Shown here: positions 1 through 5,569 of the stretch, piece by piece | Numbering within the stretch: position 1 is the stretch's first letter | Layout: every line of letters begins with the position of its first letter | DNA from: Euryarchaeota archaeon UBA169 | Lineage (GTDB): Archaea; Thermoplasmatota; Poseidoniia; MGIII; CG-Epi1 | Assembly: GCA_002497685.1 (NCBI GenBank) | Contig: DAEH01000001.1 | Coordinates: 1-8,083 of the forward strand | DNA: 8,083 nt | Reading direction: 5' to 3' | Made by a program: the position numbers and the translations under genes | The notes under the pieces: model-generated | What the model was told of the DNA's origin: nothing | Seen by the model: only the letters and a program-made list of their open reading frames with translations | The model's database searches: none

Positions 1-3
1 ACC

Positions 4-1014
4 TTAATTGTATGCTGATTTAGTAGTTGAAATTATTACTGCGCCAATCTTGTATGGATCTCCATTTGAAGCAGGTCTTCTATCTTCTAGCCTTCCTTTC
101 CATCCATCCTCAATGGTTCCTATAGGGATTCTTATTGAAGCTCCTCTATCTGAAACTCCATAAGAGAATTGGTCAATGGACTGGGTTTCATGTAATCCAG
201 TTAATCTCTCTTCATTATGAGCTCCATAAACGCTCATATGTTCACTGATGTTCTTTCCAAATTCCTCACAAATTTTAGTAAAAGTAGCCTCTCCGCCAAC
301 ATCTCTCATCTTAGAATCTGAAAAGTTAGCATGCATTCCTGAGCCATTCCAATCTCCTTTAACAGGTTTAGGATGGTATTCAATGTAATATCCGTAAATC
401 TCTGTTAATCTGTCAAGCATGTATCTGGCAATCCACAACTCATCACCTGCCTTCTTAGCACCTTTAGCAAAGATTTGAAATTCCCATTGTCCACAAGCCA
501 CTTCTTGATTAATTCCTTCAAAGCCTAGACCTGCTTCTATACACAAATCTGCATGTTGCTCAACAAGATCTCTGCCGTGAGTGTTTTTACCGCCAACTGA
601 ACAATAGTAAAGACCTTGAGGGCCTGGATAACCTCCAACTGGGAAACCTAATGGCAATTGTGTATCAACATCCATTACGAAATATTCTTGTTCAAAACCA
701 AACCAAAAATCTCCATCATCATCTATAGTAGCACGACCATTACTAGGATGGGGCGTTCCGTCTGGATTCATAACCTCACACATAACTAAAAACCCATTTT
801 CTCTTTGTGGGTCTGGATAAATAGCTACAGGCTGCAACAAACAGTCTGAGTCACCTCCAACTGCCTGCTTAGTAGAAGATCCATCAAAACTCCACACTGG
901 GCATTCATTAAGATTACCTGTGAAGTTTTTCCTAATCATTGTCTTACTTCGCATATTTTGTGTAGGTTCATAGCCATCAAGCCAAATATATTCTAATTTT
1001 GAAAATTTGCTCAT
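4..1014 (-). CDS. glnA: Glutamine synthetase, type II (GSII)
   Basis: Makes glutamine from glutamate, ammonia and ATP in the cytoplasm, the main entry of ammonium into biosynthesis. Numbered from the start chosen here (336 residues): a beta-grasp N-terminal part with FDGSST at 43-48, then the catalytic domain with FGFEQEYF (105-112), GQWEFQ (175-180), WNGSGMHANF (222-231), NEERLTG (267-273), DRGASIRIP (289-297) and EDRRPASNGDPY (310-321). These are type II motifs, and the short length and lack of an adenylylation-type C-terminus also fit GSII rather than the ~440-470 residue GSI usual in archaea. From memory it closely resembles flavobacterial GSII, which starts MSK.SKLEYIWLDGY. I chose the ATG at 1014: the in-frame ATG at 1038 adds eight residues absent from those homologues and lies only about 7 bases from the TATA box, too close to be transcribed. 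The gene is complete (TAA at 4-6). It diverges from an Lrp-family regulator that may control it. Confidence 0.95.
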   Translation of the reverse strand: MSKFSKLEYIWLDGYEPTQNMRSKTMIRKNFTGNLNECPVWSFDGSSTKQAVGGDSDCLLQPVAIYPDPQRENGFLVMCEVMNPDGTPHPSNGRATIDDDGDFWFGFEQEYFVMDVDTQLPLGFPVGGYPGPQGLYYCSVGGKNTHGRDLVEQHADLCIEAGLGFEGINQEVACGQWEFQIFAKGAKKAGDELWIARYMLDRLTEIYGYYIEYHPKPVKGDWNGSGMHANFSDSKMRDVGGEATFTKICEEFGKNISEHMSVYGAHNEERLTGLHETQSIDQFSYGVSDRGASIRIPIGTIEDGWKGRLEDRRPASNGDPYKIGAVIISTTKSAYN

Positions 1015-1040
1015 ATTATCAACCTTATATTGAAACATAC

Positions 1041-1048
1041 TATATAAA
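1041..1048 (-). promoter_or_regulatory. TATA box of the glutamine synthetase gene
   Basis: Read on the minus strand this is an exact TTTATATA, extended upstream by more T residues. Its centre is about 30 bases before the ATG at 1014, so transcription would begin near 1019 and give a leader of roughly five bases. An 8-bp palindrome, ATACGTAT (1051-1058), abuts it on the upstream side, where an archaeal activator or TFB contact could sit. Confidence 0.65.
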
Positions 1049-1111
1049 AAATACGTATATGCTGAATAAAAGTAATAAAAATCATAATTTAAATGAATTT
1101 ATACATAGTAA

Positions 1112-1119
1112 TTTATATA
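1112..1119 (+). promoter_or_regulatory. TATA box of the Lrp-family gene
   Basis: An exact TTTATATA is centred about 27 bases upstream of the ATG at 1143. That spacing predicts a transcript starting at or within a base or two of the start codon (leaderless). No Shine-Dalgarno-like sequence precedes the ATG. Confidence 0.7.
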
Positions 1120-1124
1120 TAGAC

Positions 1125-1138
1125 TGAACAAATGTTCA
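1125..1138. promoter_or_regulatory. Inverted repeat, possible autoregulatory operator
   Basis: TGAACA-AA-TGTTCA is a perfect 6-bp inverted repeat with a two-base centre. It lies between the TATA box and the start codon of the Lrp-family gene, at about -18 to -5 if the transcript is leaderless. A protein bound there would block polymerase loading. Lrp/AsnC proteins often repress their own genes, so autoregulation is the natural inference. No second copy is seen near the glutamine synthetase promoter. Confidence 0.45.
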
Positions 1139-1142
1139 AAAT

Positions 1143-1589
1143 ATGACTCTAGATAACAAGGATTCTGAACTTTTGATGCAACTAACTAAAAACGGAAAAG
1201 CTTCACAAAGAGAACTATCTGGCCGAACTGGACTTGCTCTAGGAACAGTTAATGCACATATTAAGAAATTAGAAAATGATAAAATAATAAAAGGATATTT
1301 TGCAGATATCGATCCTGAAAAAGTTGGATTTAATCTAACGGCCATAATTAATTTAAGGATAAAAAAGGGAACTTTAATGGACGTACAAGCTCTAATTGCA
1401 AATCATCCAAGGGTTTTTGGTGTCTATGACGTTACTGGTGAGTGGGATTCCCTAATTCTAGCTAGATTTAAAAATAGGGAAGAGATGGATAAGTTCATTA
1501 AAACAACACTTTCACAAGAATATATTGAAAGAAGTAGTACATCTCTAGTTCTTAATACGGTGAAAGAAGAACCGAGAATTATATTGTAA
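1143..1589 (+). CDS. Lrp/AsnC-family transcriptional regulator
   Basis: A DNA-binding regulator of the feast/famine family, which typically senses amino acids through its C-terminal domain and forms dimers to octamers. The 148 residues match the usual family length. An N-terminal winged helix-turn-helix covers about 3-52 (helix-turn-helix about 21-42, ending HIKKLENDKIIKGY at 39-52). The RAM/ligand domain covers about 64-140, with the family's conserved VYDVTGEWD turn at 94-102 and a C-terminal strand ending in TVKEE. The ATG sits about 27 bases after a TATA box with no ribosome binding site, which decides the start. It is divergent from glutamine synthetase, so control of nitrogen assimilation by glutamine or another amino acid is plausible but inferred. 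The inverted repeat upstream suggests autorepression. Its effector cannot be told from sequence. Confidence 0.93.
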   Translation: MTLDNKDSELLMQLTKNGKASQRELSGRTGLALGTVNAHIKKLENDKIIKGYFADIDPEKVGFNLTAIINLRIKKGTLMDVQALIANHPRVFGVYDVTGEWDSLILARFKNREEMDKFIKTTLSQEYIERSSTSLVLNTVKEEPRIIL

Positions 1590-1594
1590 TTATT

Positions 1595-1942
1595 TTATTC
1601 ACTTTCGAAATAATTATTAACTGATTCAATCTGATCGATAGTCAATCCTCTCTGTAACTGCCCATCCCACCTCTTAGTCAAAATACCATCCTCAAAAACT
1701 GCCATCGTTGGAACAACTTCAATATCAAACGAATCCCACAACTGAGACTCCACGTCTGTAATATCTGCAATACAAAAATCAGTAATTTTAGAGTATTCGG
1801 ACCAGTTGTTAAAAAAAGAAATACAGTAAGGACACCAATCTGCTGAAAATATTATAACTTTTTTACCTTCATGACCTAATAGCTTATCAAAATCAAAATT
1901 ATCTTGATTAATCCTCTTAATATTCTTCACTTTTTCTTCCAT
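1595..1942 (-). CDS. Thioredoxin-fold protein with CPYC active site
   Basis: A small (115 residue) cytosolic thioredoxin-like oxidoreductase with no signal peptide or membrane segment. The redox site is WCPYC at 36-40 (C37 and C40), followed by the expected helix; the cis-proline is in VVPT (P78); the C-terminal strand-helix follows, with FEDG at 83-86. CPYC is the dipeptide usual in glutaredoxins, whereas classical thioredoxins have CGPC, so redox potential and partners may differ from a housekeeping thioredoxin. The rest of the chain is thioredoxin-like. Its ATG lies inside the 3' end of the upstream methyltransferase gene (16-base overlap), so the two are almost certainly co-transcribed and translationally coupled. 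No TATA element or Shine-Dalgarno sequence of its own was seen. It may keep thiol substrates or the partner enzyme reduced, but this is inference. Confidence 0.85.
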   Translation of the reverse strand: MEEKVKNIKRINQDNFDFDKLLGHEGKKVIIFSADWCPYCISFFNNWSEYSKITDFCIADITDVESQLWDSFDIEVVPTMAVFEDGILTKRWDGQLQRGLTIDQIESVNNYFESE

Positions 1943-2538
1943 ATCATTAAAGTTTCTCTATCTATTCTTTTACTAATTGAATCACTAGGCATCTCCTCTG
2001 AAACAAGCTCCCAGTGTAGCGTAAAAAGCTTGTACAATTCTTCTTTGGTAACTCCCCACGGAGGGCCACCTTCCTCTAAATCTTTATCCAAAGGTAAAAA
2101 AAGACCCAAAAGTTTCCCATTAGGCTTAAGCAATTGCCAAACTAATCGATCATATTCAAAGCGACGCAAAGGGCTTATTGCACAAAAGCAAGTATATTCC
2201 ATTACATAGTCAAAGGAATAATGCAAAATTTCTGGGAGGTTGAATATATCTTCCTTGACTAATTTAATTTTAACATTGGCTTCTTCTGCATTCTTCTTTG
2301 TTGCCAACATAGCATTATCTGTGAAATCTACTGCAGTTACATCAAAACCCTGCTTAGCAAAAGTAACGGCATCATAACCTCTACCACAACCAATTACACA
2401 AATACTTCCTTTAGGAAAATCTAATGCTAATCTTTGAAAAACGGGCGTTGGCCCACCTAAATCCCAACCATCCATTTCAGATTCGTAGCAAGCTTCCCAA
2501 AATTCAGAAGTATTTACTGGATCTTCCATAGCATCCAT
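1927..2538 (-). CDS. SAM-dependent methyltransferase, TPMT/halide-thiol methyltransferase type
   Basis: Class I SAM methyltransferase of the thiopurine methyltransferase-like group, which methylates thiols, halides or chalcogen oxyanions to volatile or less toxic products. Of 203 residues, an N-terminal substrate lid FWEACYESEMDGWDLGGPTP (13-32) is typical of this group, followed by SAM motif I VIGCGRGYDA (48-57), the acidic ribose-binding D71 in AVD, D97 in EDIF, and FDYVMEYTCFCAI (109-121), where the group has its conserved Phe-Asp and Cys-Ala block. GGPPWGVT (157-164) is also group-like. Start: ATG 2538 gives full length, but ATG 2529 (residue 4) lies about 27 bases after a weak TTTTTTAA element and could be the true leaderless start. 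It overlaps the thioredoxin-fold gene downstream, hinting at a thiol-related substrate. The actual substrate is not readable from sequence. Confidence 0.85.
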   Translation of the reverse strand: MDAMEDPVNTSEFWEACYESEMDGWDLGGPTPVFQRLALDFPKGSICVIGCGRGYDAVTFAKQGFDVTAVDFTDNAMLATKKNAEEANVKIKLVKEDIFNLPEILHYSFDYVMEYTCFCAISPLRRFEYDRLVWQLLKPNGKLLGLFLPLDKDLEEGGPPWGVTKEELYKLFTLHWELVSEEMPSDSISKRIDRETLMIWKKK

Positions 2539-2599
2539 AGAAAGAAGCGTTGTTAAAAAACGAGCGTAGACTTTTTGAGACCTCTCTTAATCATACAAC
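2539..2599. promoter_or_regulatory. Divergent promoter region, methyltransferase / cyclophilin
   Basis: A 61-base gap holding both promoters. On the minus strand TTTTTTAA (2553-2560) is a weak TATA-like element about 27 bases before ATG 2529. On the plus strand the T-rich stretch CTTTTTGA (2571-2578) is centred about 25 bases before ATG 2600. Both are poor matches to the archaeal TATA consensus, and neither gene has a Shine-Dalgarno sequence. Confidence 0.35.
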
Positions 2600-3079
2600 A
2601 TGACTACTGTCTTAATGCGAACAAGTGCTGGCGATATAGAAATCGAACTCTTCGATGATAAAGCTCCTAAAACTGTAGAAAATTTTCTTAAATTAGTTGA
2701 TAAAAGATTCTATAATGGGTTACATTTTCACAGAATAATTAAGGATTTTATGCTACAAGGAGGTTGTCCAAACTCTAAAGATCCTAATAGTTCAAAAGCT
2801 GGAACTGGAGGGCCAGGATACCAGATTAATTGTGAATTTCATCCTGAATTAAAACATGACAAAGCAGGTTTGCTTTCAATGGCAAACGCAGGTCCAAACA
2901 CAGGAGGGTCTCAATTTTTCCTAACTACCGTACCTACTCCTTGGCTTGATGGCGCTCATGCAATATTTGGAGCAGTTACTAAAGGAATGCAAATTGTTCA
3001 GAAAATTGAAAACTGTAAAACTGGGCACATGGACAGGCCAAATAAACCACAACAAATAATCTCAGTTTCAAGAATATAA
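2600..3079 (+). CDS. Cyclophilin-type peptidyl-prolyl cis-trans isomerase
   Basis: Catalyses cis-trans isomerisation of Xaa-Pro bonds and assists protein folding. The 159 residues form one cyclophilin domain with no signal peptide, so it is cytosolic. Visible motifs are FHRII (43-47, catalytic R45), FMLQGG (50-55), MANAGPNTGGSQFF (94-107, with Q105 and F107 of the active site), W115 in the WLDG loop and HAIFG (120-124, H120). All key catalytic positions are present. W115 matches the tryptophan that confers cyclosporin sensitivity in other cyclophilins, though sensitivity here is untested. The stop codon is one base from the stop of the convergent beta-propeller gene. It belongs to no obvious operon and is probably a general foldase. 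Confidence 0.95.
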   Translation: MTTVLMRTSAGDIEIELFDDKAPKTVENFLKLVDKRFYNGLHFHRIIKDFMLQGGCPNSKDPNSSKAGTGGPGYQINCEFHPELKHDKAGLLSMANAGPNTGGSQFFLTTVPTPWLDGAHAIFGAVTKGMQIVQKIENCKTGHMDRPNKPQQIISVSRI

Positions 3080-3080
3080 A

Positions 3081-4886
3081 TCAATCGTCCGTGGAAGATC
3101 CTTCTTCCATATAAGGTATATCTATATCTAATTGAGCAATATACAAACCCGAGGTTATGCAAGAAAGATAAGTATAACCATCATGATATTCTGCAGCCCA
3201 TAAGAAAGGAATCCATCCAAAATCGTAAAACTCAGAATCTAAAGGCTCACCATATTCATTATTTTGCGGTAAAATATAAGCAACTGTAGATGATAAGTGT
3301 GAGGCATTTCTATCTTCAGAAATTCCTGTTGCAATTATTGTTTCAACATCAACAATCCATAATCCTGCATGGTAATGCGAAATGTATAATCTCCCATCCC
3401 ATCCTCCGCCATAACTCTGATCTGGTTTTTCTTCATCTGTAATAAAATGACCTGAATCTAGATTATGTGGACTAAAAAGTAACCATTCATCTCCATTAGA
3501 ATGGGCTTCACATGATTCTCCAAAACAGTGTAAACCCGAAGTAGGAATTTCCCAGTCACCAACTAATTTGGGAAGAAATCGTAAATTGCCGTTTACTACT
3601 TCATAATCTGTATTATCTATTACATAAATCATTCCTGTACCTACATATGTTGATAATACTTCAACTGCCGCTGTAATCAAATGACGTTCACCCTCCAATT
3701 CTGGACGAATATGAGATATATCTACCATTTCAGGATAAGGTTCTGTATAATGTATGTAAGATGAACGGCCTCCATTTTCATTACCTGTCGAACCACTATC
3801 TGGTTCGCCATCTCCATCAAAATCTGTAAAATCCATCCAATATCCTACTTCAGGAGCTCGCCATAAACAAGTCACAGGAGAACCTACTGTACTTTTACAG
3901 CCTAAACCGTAAAGGAGATAATTTTCAGGACTATTTACAGGATGAGGAACATCTGTAACATCTCCTATCCTTACACCAGCTTCCCAATATGCGCCGTAAA
4001 CATAAGTACGTTCATATCTAGGATCTTGAGGATCTGTGCCTGGCCAAGTTTGGACAGTCATGTCATGAATGTAAATCCAGCCACCTCTTGTGGTCTCCCA
4101 AGCGACTTCATATTCTCCTACTTTGATTACAGTATGTCCGTAACCTGAACCTGGAACTCCTTCTAAAGTTCTAGCTGCAGAACCCTGCAAATTAAGATGA
4201 GCTATTGTAACGCCGCCACAAGCTTCCCCAACGGCAATATCACAACCTTCATAATCTGGATTTGCTACAAAAATATACCATTCATTATCTATCATATGTG
4301 TGTAAAGATTATGTGGACCTGTTGGATGATCTGAATCATACCAACTATCAACCCAAACTGGATTTGTTTTATCTGTAACATCAACTAGAACTACGCTAAC
4401 CTGTGTAGGATCTCCCCACTCTCCCACTTCCGGATCGGCGTATCCTGGATCTACCAATTGATTTTGAAGAATTACGTACTCACGACCACTGAATTCAAGA
4501 TATTTGATGTCTAAAAGTTGAGTGTTTGGATCGGTATACTTCCCCATAAATGTTGTATTGTAAGGGTCAGTCACATCAGTTATATGAAACTCTGACCAAC
4601 CTGCTTGATATGCATAAGTTCTACCATCTGGAGAATCTGCAACTGTAACTTCTGCATTTCCTCCGTTTGTTAATGGATTATATGATATTTGTTCAATATT
4701 ACCACTACTCATATTATGCATTGAAGCATCCATATGATCGTGCCCTTCTTCTTGAATTAAAGGATCCTCTAATAGTATTACCTCTTCATTTGAAGACATT
4801 TCATCATCTGAAGATAAAAAATAGGCTGTAGCGCTAATTAAACTTAGAGCAACCAAAGCAACTAAAGCGATTTCATTCGTCTGCAT
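3081..4886 (-). CDS. Exported LVIVD-type beta-propeller protein with His/Met-rich N-terminus
   Basis: A 601-residue protein with an uncleaved-looking N-terminal membrane segment (about 5-24) and the rest outside the cell. After an acidic linker comes a His/Met cluster, GHDHMDASMHNM (48-59). The remainder shows LVIVD-like beta-propeller repeats, each ending in a hydrophobic-x-D-V-T-D turn: FHITDVTDP (100-108), VVLVDVTD (165-172), VRIGDVTD (305-312), IYVIDNTD (420-427), LWIVDVET (509-516), LYIAQLDID (581-589). Conserved histidines occur as PHNLYTH (191-197), GHTV (250-253), PHNLDSGH (473-480) and SHYHAGL (503-509), like the PHN and YYHAG positions of LVIVD proteins. A calcium-loop-like DFDGDGEPD is at 355-363. 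Cysteines pair closely (215/223, 330/340, 454/459), as expected for disulfides. Three sequons are present. Function is unknown in the family; binding of a metal or a cell-surface ligand is inferred. ATG 4886 is about 25 bases after a TATA element, fitting a leaderless start. Confidence 0.85.
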   Translation of the reverse strand: MQTNEIALVALVALSLISATAYFLSSDDEMSSNEEVILLEDPLIQEEGHDHMDASMHNMSSGNIEQISYNPLTNGGNAEVTVADSPDGRTYAYQAGWSEFHITDVTDPYNTTFMGKYTDPNTQLLDIKYLEFSGREYVILQNQLVDPGYADPEVGEWGDPTQVSVVLVDVTDKTNPVWVDSWYDSDHPTGPHNLYTHMIDNEWYIFVANPDYEGCDIAVGEACGGVTIAHLNLQGSAARTLEGVPGSGYGHTVIKVGEYEVAWETTRGGWIYIHDMTVQTWPGTDPQDPRYERTYVYGAYWEAGVRIGDVTDVPHPVNSPENYLLYGLGCKSTVGSPVTCLWRAPEVGYWMDFTDFDGDGEPDSGSTGNENGGRSSYIHYTEPYPEMVDISHIRPELEGERHLITAAVEVLSTYVGTGMIYVIDNTDYEVVNGNLRFLPKLVGDWEIPTSGLHCFGESCEAHSNGDEWLLFSPHNLDSGHFITDEEKPDQSYGGGWDGRLYISHYHAGLWIVDVETIIATGISEDRNASHLSSTVAYILPQNNEYGEPLDSEFYDFGWIPFLWAAEYHDGYTYLSCITSGLYIAQLDIDIPYMEEGSSTDD

Positions 4887-4905
4887 TAGATTAAGCAGTA
4901 TAACC

Positions 4906-4916
4906 TTTTATTTATA
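4906..4916. promoter_or_regulatory. Shared, symmetric TATA element of two divergent genes
   Basis: This AT tract reads TTTTATTTATA on the plus strand and TATAAATAAAA on the minus strand. Its centre at 4911 is 25 bases from the ATG at 4886 (minus) and 26 bases from the ATG at 4937 (plus). It is the only TATA-like element in the 50-base gap. Both genes therefore appear to start leaderless transcripts from one TBP site read in either direction. Sequence TGCATTA recurs at 4882-4888 and 4928-4934, around each start. Confidence 0.55.
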
Positions 4917-4936
4917 GGCTATTTAGATGCATTAAT

Positions 4937-5569
4937 ATGAAGGTCAAGGAAACATTGTTAAGCATAGCTACCGTACTTATTCTTTGCTTTCTAATTACTT
5001 TCCCAACTGCTTCAGCCCATACTGGCGGTGTTTTTACAATAATTGTTTCTGAAAATGGAGTCGTACCTGGAAATGTTCAGATGCTTGTCAACGATACTGC
5101 AAGATGGATAAATGTTGATGATACTAATAATGTGACTCATAGGATAATGGTTGATTTCAATTCAAATGGAGAGTATGATGATGTAGATGATTTCGATTCT
5201 GGTAATTTAACTCATCAATGCGAACATATTAATGGCACTAAAGTAGATGAAAATTGTAATGCCTATTTTGACATACCTTTTAATGAAACATATCTCAATA
5301 TGAGTTATTTTGATATTGTTAAAACATATGCATTTGTAGATTTAGTACATAACGAAACTTCTGGTATTACTGAAAAAGTTTATGGGAATGTAACTGTAAA
5401 TCCAGATGCTCATTTGACAGCTGGATTCCAAGGCACAACTTCTGACAATGATAAAAGTGAGGACAAAGACGAGGATGAAACTTCAAACTTTCTTTTACTT
5501 GTAGCTGCGGCATCTGGAATAGGTGCAATTGTACTAGGGGGAATGATTCTCTTTGGGAATAAAGAATAA
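4937..5569 (+). CDS. Secreted/anchored surface glycoprotein, possibly cupredoxin-like, mature N-terminal His
   Basis: No confident family. The 210 residues begin with a signal peptide (hydrophobic core about 7-22) ending in TASA, with cleavage expected after A27, so that H28 becomes the first residue of the mature protein. The next part, FTIIVSENGVVPG (33-45), then VNDTARWINVDD (51-62) and TH (67-68), resembles the first strands of cupredoxin-like domains (a G-D-T-x-x-W-x-N-x-D pattern before His). The classical Cys-His-Met copper loop is not found. Two cysteines (95, 107) could form a disulfide. Eight N-x-S/T sequons lie between residues 52 and 153. An acidic Asp/Glu/Lys linker (169-183) leads to a C-terminal membrane helix (about 185-206) and the short tail GNKE. 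It is first in an overlapping pair with the next gene and shares a promoter element with the divergent beta-propeller. Metal binding is inference. Confidence 0.75.
   Translation: MKVKETLLSIATVLILCFLITFPTASAHTGGVFTIIVSENGVVPGNVQMLVNDTARWINVDDTNNVTHRIMVDFNSNGEYDDVDDFDSGNLTHQCEHINGTKVDENCNAYFDIPFNETYLNMSYFDIVKTYAFVDLVHNETSGITEKVYGNVTVNPDAHLTAGFQGTTSDNDKSEDKDEDETSNFLLLVAAASGIGAIVLGGMILFGNKE

Noticed and set aside
1136..1345. 69-codon open frame antisense to the Lrp-family gene
   Set aside because: Hydrophobic, low-complexity translation with no family motif, lying inside a well-supported gene on the other strand.
1904..2209. 101-codon open frame antisense to the methyltransferase
   Set aside because: Ser/Lys-rich translation without recognisable domain; lies within the coding sequence of a clear enzyme, so it is a shadow.
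3942..4148. 68-codon open frame antisense to the beta-propeller gene
   Set aside because: No motif or promoter, and fully inside a long real gene.
3081..4886. Selenium-binding protein / methanethiol oxidase assignment for the propeller
   Set aside because: There are several histidines, but the typical motifs of that family were not recognised, and the LVIVD-style V-D-V-T-D turns fit better.
4937..5569. Classical blue-copper (type 1) site
   Set aside because: The start of the domain looks cupredoxin-like, but no Cys-x(n)-His-x(n)-Met loop is present near the C-terminal strands, so a type 1 copper protein is not supported.
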